Assembly: GCA_903845115.1 (NCBI GenBank)
Contig: CAIMWE010000034.1
Location: 1-39,691, forward strand
Origin: an uncultured Acidobacteriota bacterium
GTDB taxonomy: Bacteria > Acidobacteriota > Thermoanaerobaculia > UBA5066
Reading direction: 5' to 3'
DNA: 39,691 nt
The translations under genes and the position numbers were made by a program. Every line of letters begins with the position of its first letter. Position 1 is the stretch's first letter. The notes under the pieces were generated by a model that saw only the letters and a program-made list of their open reading frames with translations, made no database searches and was not told the DNA's origin. Of this stretch, positions 16,058 to 23,723 are shown in pieces.

Positions 16058-16735
16058 ATGTGCGGCCGTTACGTCGTCACGAGCCCGCTCGACGTCCTGC
16101 GCCAGCGGTTCGGGTTCGGCGGCGACGCTCCCGGCTACCGCCTCCGGTACAACCTCGCTCCCAGGCAGCCGGCTCCGACGGTGGTCGAGAGGGAGGGCCG
16201 GGCTGTCGTCATGATGACGTGGGGCCTCGTCCCCTCCTGGACCGGGGAGCTCGCCAAGGCGCTCCGGCCGATCAACGCCCGGGCCGAGACGGCTCCGGAC
16301 CTCGCCTCCTTCCGCGGGCCGTTCCGGAGAGGCCGGGTGCTCGTCCCCGCCACGGGGTTCTTCGAGTGGAGGGGCGCGAAGGGGACGAAGGGCCGGACGC
16401 CGGTCCTCTTCCGTCGAAGAGACGGCGAACCGTTCGCGTTCGCGGGCCTGTCGGACAGATGGAGCTCGGGAGACGGCGCGGTCCTGGAGACCTTCGCGAT
16501 CCTGACGGTGCCGCCGAACGAGCTGGTCGCCGCGGTCCACGACCGGATGCCGGCCATCCTGGGGAGGGAGAGCGAATCTGCCTGGCTCGATCCCGCCACA
16601 CGGCCGGAGGAGGCCAGAGCCCTCCTCCTTCCCCACCCGCCTGGCGAGATGGAGGCGTTCGACGTGAGTCCGGCGGTCAACTCGCCGGCCGTCGACCGGC
16701 CGGAACTCGTCCTCCCCACCGGGCCGGTTCGGTAG
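16058..16735 (+). CDS. SRAP domain protein (YedK/HMCES), abasic-site DNA-protein crosslinker
   Basis: A 225-residue protein of the SOS-response-associated peptidase family. Known members bind abasic sites in single-stranded DNA through Cys2 and shield them during replication. All key residues are seen: Cys2 in MCGRYVVTS, Asn73 in RPINARAET, Glu103 in GFFEWRG and His161 in VHDRMPAIL. The start is fixed because Cys2 must be exposed after removal of Met1, and GGGGAGGAG lies a few bases upstream. It is 23 bp from the SDR gene. No LexA box was recognised upstream, so SOS control is not supported from sequence. Confidence 0.93.
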   Translation: MCGRYVVTSPLDVLRQRFGFGGDAPGYRLRYNLAPRQPAPTVVEREGRAVVMMTWGLVPSWTGELAKALRPINARAETAPDLASFRGPFRRGRVLVPATGFFEWRGAKGTKGRTPVLFRRRDGEPFAFAGLSDRWSSGDGAVLETFAILTVPPNELVAAVHDRMPAILGRESESAWLDPATRPEEARALLLPHPPGEMEAFDVSPAVNSPAVDRPELVLPTGPVR

Positions 16736-16775
16736 ATTGCGGGCAGAGGCACCCCGGTCTCCGGTCTCCAGCCTC

Positions 16776-17870
16776 TCAGATCGAGACGAGCCCGGCGCCC
16801 CAGTGAAGGCCGGCCCCCAGCGCGGTGAAGCAGACGAGGTCGCCGCGCTGGAATTTCCCGAGGCGCGACGCCTCGTCGAAGACGATCGGGAGGGTGCCGG
16901 CGGTGGTGTTGCCGTACTTCTGGATGTTGTTGAACACCCGCTCGTCGGGGAGATCGAGAGCCTTCTGGACCGCCTCGTTGATCCGGAGATTGGCCTGGTG
17001 CATGAGGAGGAGCTTCACGTCGTCGAGCGTCCGCCCGTGGCGGCCGAGCACCTCCCGGACGGCTGCGGGCATCAGCTGGACGGCCAGCCGGAACACCTGG
17101 CGCCCTTCCACGATGGGGATGGTCGCCAGGCTCTCGAACATCGCCGGAGTGAAATAGGGCCGCGACTTGCAGCCGCCGCCGGGGATGTGCAGCTTGTCCC
17201 AGTGGGTCCCGTCCGTGTACATGACGAACCCGAGGAATCCCCGCCCGTCTCCGCTGTCGTTCGCCTCCAGGACCATCGCTCCCGCGCCGTCGCCGAAGAG
17301 GACGGCCCGGTCGCGCATCCCCGACGCCGTCGCGCGCCAGAACGGGTCGCACGGGCCCTCGGCCTCTCCTTTCACGACGTCCCAGACCGATTCGGGCCAC
17401 GGCATGAGGCCGCTGTGGCACTCGGCCCCGACGAGGAGGACCCGGTCGTACATCCCCGATCGGATGAACGCGTCCGCCGTCTGCATCCCGGAGAGAAACC
17501 CGGCGCACTGCATCCGGATGTCGAGGGCGTGCGTCGAGGGCTTCATCCCGAGCGCCGCCGTGAGAAGGCCTCCGTTGCCCGGGAAATAGTAGTCCGGGGT
17601 CATCGTCGCGAAGATGACGAGGTCGATGTCCGACGGCGAGAGGTTCGCGCTCGCGAGGGCCGCGCGGGCGGCCTCCACGCCGAGCTGGGCCGACCCGGTT
17701 CCGGCCTCGGCGAAGCGGCGCTCCTGGATTCCGGTCCGCTGGACCACCCACTCGTCGGTCGTGTCCATCAGCCGGGACAGCATCTCGTTCGTGTAAACGC
17801 GGGGCGGGACGTACATCCCCGAGCTCCGGATGACGGTCGTGCGTGCGGAGAGAGGCCGGACGGTGCTCAC
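16776..17870 (-). CDS. fabH: 3-oxoacyl-ACP synthase III-like (FabH)
   Basis: A thiolase-fold condensing enzyme that would start fatty-acid synthesis from acyl-CoA and malonyl-ACP. The 364-residue protein has Cys122 in RMQCAGF, His291 in MHQANLRI and Asn321 in KYGNTTAG, a full Cys-His-Asn triad. It is about 45 residues longer than E. coli FabH, mainly from an inserted stretch around residues 155-187 (PWPESVWDVVKGEAEGPCD and following) near the dimer and substrate region. Relatives in OleA-like or specialised branches also vary here, so a non-standard primer is possible. The start is GTG at 17870, exactly 6 nt after TAGACT. It lies 56 bp downstream of the kinase gene. Confidence 0.88.
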   Translation of the reverse strand: MSTVRPLSARTTVIRSSGMYVPPRVYTNEMLSRLMDTTDEWVVQRTGIQERRFAEAGTGSAQLGVEAARAALASANLSPSDIDLVIFATMTPDYYFPGNGGLLTAALGMKPSTHALDIRMQCAGFLSGMQTADAFIRSGMYDRVLLVGAECHSGLMPWPESVWDVVKGEAEGPCDPFWRATASGMRDRAVLFGDGAGAMVLEANDSGDGRGFLGFVMYTDGTHWDKLHIPGGGCKSRPYFTPAMFESLATIPIVEGRQVFRLAVQLMPAAVREVLGRHGRTLDDVKLLLMHQANLRINEAVQKALDLPDERVFNNIQKYGNTTAGTLPIVFDEASRLGKFQRGDLVCFTALGAGLHWGAGLVSI

Positions 17871-17876
17871 CCGCGG

Positions 17877-17882
17877 AGTCTA
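17877..17882 (-). promoter_or_regulatory. -10-like box, leaderless start of fabH
   Basis: TAGACT on the minus strand followed by CCGCGG and the GTG start. The spacing puts transcription start at the first codon, and no ribosome site is present. Confidence 0.5.
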
Positions 17883-17926
17883 GTTCGTGTCCGGGAACGG
17901 CGGGAGGTCCGAGCGCCGTCCTGCCT

Positions 17927-19804
17927 TCACCGAAGGCCGGGCAGGAGCGTGCAGCCCTCGCGAAAGCCGTAGTCGCAGGCCCGGCGGGCGTCGCGTCGGG
18001 CCTCTTGCCACCGTCCCTTGTCGAGGGCGTCGAGCGCTGAAGCATAGGCGAGGGCCGGGCTGCGGGGGGCCCGGCGCAACGCCTTGTCCAGCTCCCCGCG
18101 GAGGTCTCCGCGGACGTCGGAGAGGGCGATGCCGAGGATCCAGCCGGATTCGTCGGCGGGAAAGCGTCCCCGGGCGGCGATCAGGTCGCGGGCGAGCGCC
18201 AGCTTCCTGCCGTCGAGGGGCGACGCCGGCGGGTCGGAGAGCGCCCGCTGCAGGAGCTGCCACGCCTCGACGCCGTTCCCGTCTGCGAACGCGATTCCCG
18301 CCCGGCTGTAAGCCAGGAGGAAGTCGGCCTCCTTCCCCATGGCCCCCGGGAGCGCCCTCCTCGTCTCGCTCGCGGCATCGACGAAATCGCTCCGGAGCAG
18401 GCGCCTGCCGGGTCTCCGGGACGGGTCGAGCGTCCCCCAGGCGGCCGCGAGGGAGGCTCGGGAATCGGCGGGGGGCCGCTCCGGGCGGGGCTCCTGCACG
18501 GAGGCGCGTCCCGGCGAGACGCCGGGGACTGCCGCGGGTTCGGAGGAACGGTCCCGGGAGGCGGAGGCCGTGGGGATTGGGGGGACGGCCGGGGCTTCCG
18601 CGGCCGGAGCCGCGGTGCTCGGAGGAGCGGAAGTAGGGGCCGGAGTCGGGGGGATCGCTGCCGGCGCCGGAGGGCGCCGGCGAAGGGTCTCGAGAAAGGT
18701 GGACCCCGGTTGCCGGACGAAGAGGAAGTAGCCGCCGAGGCCGAGAGCGGCCAGGGCGAGAAGAGCCAGCGCGGAGAGGGGGCCGGTCCGGCTTGCGCTC
18801 CCCGTCGCCGTCGTGGGCGAGGCCAGCGGGAGAGGAGGGGGAATCGAGTGGTGGGGGGAGGCGGCCGGTGGTCCGGAGACGACGGTGGGTTCCTGGCCTG
18901 ACGGGCCGCTCGAGGCTGGCACCGGAGCGGGCGGCGGGGCCGACTGGGGCGGAAAGCTGTCCGGGTCCCGGACGACGCCCAGGGCGGAAGCGAGCGAGGA
19001 GACGAACGCCCCGCAGCTCGGAAAACGGGAGGCCGCGTCCTTCGCGAGCGCTCGGGCGAGCACCGCGTCCGTGGCCACCGGGATGTCCGGGCGATGTTTC
19101 GACACTGCCTCCGGCGGAACGGCCACGTGCTGGTGGAGGACCGCGAGCGGGGAGTCGGCGTGGAAAGGGACGCTCCCCGTCAGCATCTCGAACGCGATGA
19201 TCCCGAGGGCGTACTGGTCGGCGCGTCCGTCGAGCGGCTTTCCCTCCGCCTGCTCCGGGGCCATGTAAAGGGGCGTCCCGAGGACGGTCCCCGTCGTCGT
19301 CAGCCCGGAGGCGGACTCGGCGCTCCTAGCGAGCCCGAAGTCCGCGAGCATCGGAATGCCCGACGAGTCGATCAGGACGTTTCCGGGCTTCACGTCCCGG
19401 TGGAGGATCCCGTGGCCGTGCGAGTGGTCGAGCGCCCGGGCCACGGCCATCAGCCAGCCGACGGCGGTGGGGAACGGCACCGGCCCGAGGATCCGGTCCT
19501 TGAGCGAACCCCCTCCGACGAGCGGCATCACGAGGAAGGAGATCTGCCGGCCATCGACGTCCGCGGACCCGAAGTCGAACACCGGGAGGATGTTCGGGTG
19601 CTGGAGACCCGCGACGAGCCGCGCCTCCCGGAGGAACCTCTCCGAGAAGCTGGCGTCCTGGGCGATCGGGTCGAGGATGACCTTGACGGCGACCGACCGG
19701 TGGAGCGTGGTGTCCTCCGCCTCCCAGACCTCGGACATCCCTCCGCGGCCAGCCCTCCTCACGAGCCGGTAGCGCCCCAGCAGGGTCCCTTCTCCGATCG
19801 GCAT
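17927..19804 (-). CDS. membrane-anchored Ser/Thr protein kinase with C-terminal extracytoplasmic domain
   Basis: A 625-residue eukaryotic-like kinase. The kinase domain (residues ~10-275) has the glycine loop RAGRGGMSEVWEA, Lys41 (VAVKVIL), HRDVKPGN with Asp137, DFG at 155-157 and the APE motif in YMAPEQAEGK, so it should be active. A Pro/Ala/Ser-rich linker leads to one membrane helix at ~342-363 (ALALLALAALGLGGYFLF). Another low-complexity segment and a helical domain with TPR-like repeats (ALAYASALDALDKGRWQEARR) follow, predicted outside the cytoplasm. Only 4 bp separate it from the GAF/GGDEF gene upstream, so the two are probably one transcript. Substrates are unknown. Confidence 0.93.
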   Translation of the reverse strand: MPIGEGTLLGRYRLVRRAGRGGMSEVWEAEDTTLHRSVAVKVILDPIAQDASFSERFLREARLVAGLQHPNILPVFDFGSADVDGRQISFLVMPLVGGGSLKDRILGPVPFPTAVGWLMAVARALDHSHGHGILHRDVKPGNVLIDSSGIPMLADFGLARSAESASGLTTTGTVLGTPLYMAPEQAEGKPLDGRADQYALGIIAFEMLTGSVPFHADSPLAVLHQHVAVPPEAVSKHRPDIPVATDAVLARALAKDAASRFPSCGAFVSSLASALGVVRDPDSFPPQSAPPPAPVPASSGPSGQEPTVVSGPPAASPHHSIPPPLPLASPTTATGSASRTGPLSALALLALAALGLGGYFLFVRQPGSTFLETLRRRPPAPAAIPPTPAPTSAPPSTAAPAAEAPAVPPIPTASASRDRSSEPAAVPGVSPGRASVQEPRPERPPADSRASLAAAWGTLDPSRRPGRRLLRSDFVDAASETRRALPGAMGKEADFLLAYSRAGIAFADGNGVEAWQLLQRALSDPPASPLDGRKLALARDLIAARGRFPADESGWILGIALSDVRGDLRGELDKALRRAPRSPALAYASALDALDKGRWQEARRDARRACDYGFREGCTLLPGLR

Positions 19805-19808
19805 CGCC

Positions 19809-22301
19809 TCAGGGGCCGATATCTGCCGCCGAGAGAGCGCCGTAGAGGGCGATCGAGCCCTTGGGGCCGGTCATCGCCACGTCCAGGGCCTCCTCGGCCC
19901 GGAGGACGAGGCTGAGCGTATCGAAGGCATCCTCCGGGTAGGCGGCGATTCCGACGGTCACGCCGAGCCGGATCCCTTCCTGGTCCAGCTGCGAGTCGAC
20001 GGCGCCGTCGAAGTTCTTCTGGATCGCCTCCACGGCGCGGCGGGCCTGGGCCTTCGTCGCGTCGAAGACGAGGATCCAGAAGCGGTCCCCGCGATCGCGA
20101 GCCACGAAGTTGACGGCTCGCGTCGCGCGGACGAGCTGCGCCGCGGCCCGGGGGAGGAGGGCGTCGCCGAAAGGCGTCCCCAGCCGCTGGTAGGCCTCGC
20201 CGAGCCCGTCGAGGCGGACGTAGGCCACGGCGATGGACTGTCCGTTCCGCTCGGCGCGCCGGGTCTCGCCCTCGAGCCTCTTGAGAATCGACGTCCGGTT
20301 GTAGAGGCCGGTCTGGGAGTCCCGCTCGGCCTGGGCCTCGATGATCCTCATCATCCTGGCGTTGTGGAGGGCGATGGCTCCGGAGTCCGCCAGGAGTGCG
20401 AGCTGTCCCGCGACGTCCGCCGACCAGGCGGTGGAGCCCCGGCGGAGGCCCAGGGAGAGGACGCCGACCGGCTCGTCCTGATAGACCAGCGGCAGCACCG
20501 CGGCCCGGGCGATCGGGGTGCCCGAGGACGACGCGGATGGGAAGAGATCGGCCACCTCCAGGTCGTTCAGCAGGGCGAGGCCCTTCTCGAGAAAAGCCCG
20601 GACGATCGGATGGGCGAGCGCGTCCATCGGGACCGTCCGGCCGACGTCCTCGGCGCTCTCCGAGCCCCAGCGCGCGGTCACCTCGAGGGTCTTCTCCTGG
20701 GGGTTGGCGTCCCAGAACTGGGCTGCGTCGGCCTTCAGGAGCGTCACCGACTGCTCGCAGAGGATCTGCTTGATCCGCTGGGAGTCGAAGGTGGTGGTGA
20801 GGGAGCGCCCCACCTCCCTCAGGCGGTCCAGGAACCGGTAAGACTCCCGCTCGTTCTCCAGCAGCCGCGCGGAAGTGACCGCGAGGGAGAGCTCGACGGC
20901 CACCGCCTCGAACGACCGGAGGATCGTCGGGCCGATCCCCCGCTGGCGCCCTCCCGTCACGGCCGCGAGGACCCCGACGACGGCGCCGCGGTACGACAGG
21001 GGAACCGCCAGGAGGCTGATGGGCCGCGGCAGGTGCCGGATGGTCTCGGGGGACGGGATCAGGGAGAGTCCGCGCGGGTCGGAAGAGACGTCGGCCAGGA
21101 GGACGTGGGAGCCTTCCGCGGAGAGGTGGGAGACGAGGCTGTCGGGAACTTCCTCTCCCCGCCTCGGGGTCGCCGTCCCCGTCTTCACGTAGACCGCGGA
21201 GGAGCCGGAGAATTCCCCGCTCGAGGCGAGGCGTACGGCGCAGTAGTCGAGGTCGAAATAGGGGCCGACCTCCTTGACCGTCCGCTGGAGGATGGCCTCC
21301 AGCTCCGTCAGGCCTCCGAGGGAGGTGTGCAGGCGCGCGACGAACGCGATCCTCTCGGTCGTCCGCCGCTCGGCCTCGATCAGCCGGGCCTTCTCGAGGG
21401 CGCCGGCCGCGAGCCGGGAGAGCTCCTGCGCCAGGCGCATCTCCTGAGGCGTGAGGACGAAGGAGCCCTTGCGCGACATCGTGAGGAATCCGAACACCGT
21501 CTCCCCGGCCTGGAGCGGAAGCGCGAGCCGGCGGCGAAGCTTCGGACCCGTTCCCACGGGAGCCTCGTCGTCGAACGTCGGACCGTGGGCCGACAGGCAG
21601 CGAACCAGGATCTCCTCGTCCTCGATGGGGCGGCGTCCGCCGGTGCCGCCGGTACCGCCGCCGGGGGGCGACCCGTGGCTCAGGATCTGCTCGATCTCCT
21701 TCGTGTCGGCGTCGAAACGGTGGGCGCGGACCTGGTCGAACTCCAGCTGCCGGGCGAGCGAGGCGACGGTCAGCCGGATCACTTCGTCGGCGTTGAGCGA
21801 GTGGAGGGCCCCCGAGGCGAGCTCGAAGAGGGCGACGGCTTCCTCCCGTCTCTGGATCAGCGAGGAGGTCGTCCGCTCGCGCTCGAGGATGTGCGCGATC
21901 GCGCGGGCGAAGTACCGGGAAGCCTCCTCGTGGTCGGCGTCCCGTCCGGCCGTCTGGGTGAAGGCGAGTCCGAAGGCGCCGCGGACCTGGTCCGAGACCT
22001 TGACGGGGACGCCGACGAGGCCGATGCCGCCGTCTCGGGATTGCCGCTCGCGGCCGTGACTGACGATCTCCTCCAGGAGCCTGGTCAGGTTCTGCTCGGC
22101 GGCGGCCGCCGCCGTCGACCGTCCGAGGCGGGTGATCGGGGGCGCTCCGCCCGCCGGAAGGAGGGCCACGGCCGCGGCGTCGAAGTAGCCGAGGGCGGCG
22201 TCGAGGATTCCTCCGATGGCCTCATCGAGGAGACGACCCTCGCGAAGGGCCCCCTCGAGCGCTTTCAGCAGCGCAAGGGCAGTACCGGCGTCGGGCGGCA
22301 T
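19809..22301 (-). CDS. multi-GAF protein with degenerate GGDEF domain
   Basis: An 830-residue soluble protein. Residues ~20-660 hold several GAF-like units (for example LALPLQAGETVFGFLTMSRKG, ISLLAVPLSYRGAVVGVLA and AVLPLVYQDEPVGVLSLGLR). The C-terminal ~170 residues are a GGDEF domain recognised by DSQTGLYNRTSIL and GVTVGIAAYPEDAF. The signature is RGDRF in place of GGDEF (about residue 737), and the first metal-binding Asp of the LD-x-D motif is Arg (YVRLDGLG). Cyclic di-GMP synthesis is therefore very unlikely; a ligand-binding or partner-binding role fits better. It is the first gene of the unit with the Ser/Thr kinase. A TAGACT box lies 13 nt before the ATG. Confidence 0.85.
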   Translation of the reverse strand: MPPDAGTALALLKALEGALREGRLLDEAIGGILDAALGYFDAAAVALLPAGGAPPITRLGRSTAAAAAEQNLTRLLEEIVSHGRERQSRDGGIGLVGVPVKVSDQVRGAFGLAFTQTAGRDADHEEASRYFARAIAHILERERTTSSLIQRREEAVALFELASGALHSLNADEVIRLTVASLARQLEFDQVRAHRFDADTKEIEQILSHGSPPGGGTGGTGGRRPIEDEEILVRCLSAHGPTFDDEAPVGTGPKLRRRLALPLQAGETVFGFLTMSRKGSFVLTPQEMRLAQELSRLAAGALEKARLIEAERRTTERIAFVARLHTSLGGLTELEAILQRTVKEVGPYFDLDYCAVRLASSGEFSGSSAVYVKTGTATPRRGEEVPDSLVSHLSAEGSHVLLADVSSDPRGLSLIPSPETIRHLPRPISLLAVPLSYRGAVVGVLAAVTGGRQRGIGPTILRSFEAVAVELSLAVTSARLLENERESYRFLDRLREVGRSLTTTFDSQRIKQILCEQSVTLLKADAAQFWDANPQEKTLEVTARWGSESAEDVGRTVPMDALAHPIVRAFLEKGLALLNDLEVADLFPSASSSGTPIARAAVLPLVYQDEPVGVLSLGLRRGSTAWSADVAGQLALLADSGAIALHNARMMRIIEAQAERDSQTGLYNRTSILKRLEGETRRAERNGQSIAVAYVRLDGLGEAYQRLGTPFGDALLPRAAAQLVRATRAVNFVARDRGDRFWILVFDATKAQARRAVEAIQKNFDGAVDSQLDQEGIRLGVTVGIAAYPEDAFDTLSLVLRAEEALDVAMTGPKGSIALYGALSAADIGP

Positions 22302-22340
22302 AGAAACTACGGCTAGTCTAGATCACTCTCGCCCGGCGCG

Positions 22341-22826
22341 TCAGGCGCCCTGGTCCGGCTGCGCGGCTCGCCCGGGGGAGAGGCGTTCCGACCAGAGGCT
22401 CTGCCCGACGAGCAGGAGCATCCCGACGTCCCGGGCGATCACCCATCCCATGTCCTGGAACCTCTCCTCCACGCTGCGGCCGGCGGCCGACACGTCGAAG
22501 CATCCACAGTCGATCGGGTTGCCCCGGATGAGGTTGAAGCCGATCGAGACGATGAAGAGGAGAAGGAGGATCCCGATCGCCGAGGAGGCCGTCCGTCTCC
22601 AGATGCCGAGGACGAGGGCGACCCCGGTCAGCAGCTCGAACCAGGGGAGGAAGAGACCGGCGCCGTTTACCAGCGCGCCGGGGAGCATCCGGTAGTTGTA
22701 GATCATGTGGGCGAAGGAGGGAGGGTCGGCGATCTTGGGCAGCGCGGCGACGATGAAGACGGCGCCGAGGAGGATCTGGACCCGGACCGTGAGCCACGGA
22801 TGGCCAAGTACCCCGCGGGCGGTCAT
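22341..22826 (-). CDS. MauE/DoxX-like integral membrane protein
   Basis: A 161-residue protein with four predicted membrane helices, such as ILLGAVFIVAALPKIADP, AGLFLPWFELLTGVALVLGI and SSAIGILLLLFIVSIGFNLI. Residues 104-112 hold NPIDCGCFD, the conserved Cys-x-Cys of the MauE-like branch of the DoxX family, proteins linked to periplasmic redox or disulphide handling. The ATG at 22826 overlaps the rhodanese stop (ATGA), so the pair is translationally coupled. The Cys-x-Cys could exchange electrons or sulphur with the rhodanese partner; this is inference from gene context. Confidence 0.85.
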   Translation of the reverse strand: MTARGVLGHPWLTVRVQILLGAVFIVAALPKIADPPSFAHMIYNYRMLPGALVNGAGLFLPWFELLTGVALVLGIWRRTASSAIGILLLLFIVSIGFNLIRGNPIDCGCFDVSAAGRSVEERFQDMGWVIARDVGMLLLVGQSLWSERLSPGRAAQPDQGA

Positions 22827-23563
22827 GGCCTCGGCCCCGAGCGGGAGGGCCCTCCCCGCTTCTGCCAGTCGGGCCAGCCGTCCCGGTAGACGAGGGCGTT
22901 GACGAAGCCGGCCCCGAACAGCTTCTCGGCCAGCATGTGCGAGTCCTCGCACTCCCCGCCCGAGCAGTAGAGGACCACCGGCCGGTCCTTCGCCGGGACC
23001 TCGTCCTGGAGGGCGAAGACCTTCTGGTCGACGTCCGACTCCCACACGGAGAAGCTGCGCGCCCCCACGACGTGGCCCTCCTCGTAGACCTTCGTCCGCC
23101 GGGCATCGAGGAACGGCACACCTGCGGAGTGGGCCCAGAGGGCGTCCGTTCCGGAGACCTCGGCGAAGGGCCGGTCGGGGTGGGGCGGGAAGCGGGACAG
23201 GAGGCTCTCTCCCGATGGGACGCCGGGGAGAGGCTCCGGAGCCGCCGGAGCGCCCGCCCCTCCCTTCGCCGACGGGCTCCCGGAGGGGATGGCGCGGGTG
23301 GGGGGGGCCGGCAGGGACGTCGTGGCCCCGGCCGGGACCGGCCCTGGCGACGAGGCCGCCGCGACCGGCGCCGGGGCCGCCGGAGGAGTCGAGGGTGCGG
23401 GTCCAGGGGCGGGGTCCTGGGCGGGCTGCGGTACGACCTGGGCGTTCGGGTACCGGCCGACCGGGGTCAGCTTCCGCTCGCGTCCGGCCAGGTAGTTCGA
23501 GACGGCCGCGCAGAGGGCGGCGCAGACGACGAGAGCGGATAGTTCGGCGAAGAATCGGCGCAC
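22823..23563 (-). CDS. membrane-anchored rhodanese-like protein
   Basis: A 246-residue protein. A hydrophobic N-terminal helix (FFAELSALVVCAALCAAVSN) anchors or exports it, residues ~40-115 are a long Pro/Ala-rich linker, and residues ~133-240 form a rhodanese domain. The active loop is CSGGECEDS with Cys200, preceded by FLDARRTKVYEEGHVVGARS, the standard rhodanese entry. It should act on sulphane sulphur on the outer face of the membrane. The start is GTG at 23563 with a GGAAGAGG ribosome site; an open frame continues to 23791 but has no better start. It is coupled to the MauE-like gene. Confidence 0.86.
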   Translation of the reverse strand: MRRFFAELSALVVCAALCAAVSNYLAGRERKLTPVGRYPNAQVVPQPAQDPAPGPAPSTPPAAPAPVAAASSPGPVPAGATTSLPAPPTRAIPSGSPSAKGGAGAPAAPEPLPGVPSGESLLSRFPPHPDRPFAEVSGTDALWAHSAGVPFLDARRTKVYEEGHVVGARSFSVWESDVDQKVFALQDEVPAKDRPVVLYCSGGECEDSHMLAEKLFGAGFVNALVYRDGWPDWQKRGGPSRSGPRP

Positions 23564-23662
23564 GTTTCGACCTCTTCCATGTCCCGCTGGCGGGCCCGGG
23601 CCATTGTAAGCAAGCTGGAGACCTGATCCTGACGCCGGGACTACTCCGGGGCGCCAGGACCG

Positions 23663-23698
23663 AAAGAAAGAGGGAGATGCCATCCGGCATCTCCCTCC
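23663..23698 (-). terminator. intrinsic terminator of citrate synthase
   Basis: A perfect 12-bp stem (23671-23682 with 23687-23698) and a 4-nt loop are followed on the minus strand by TTTCTTTC. It begins 25 nt past the citrate synthase stop and separates that gene from the rhodanese unit. Confidence 0.9.
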
Positions 23699-23723
23699 GC
23701 GTCCCGGGGTGAAAAGACCGGCC

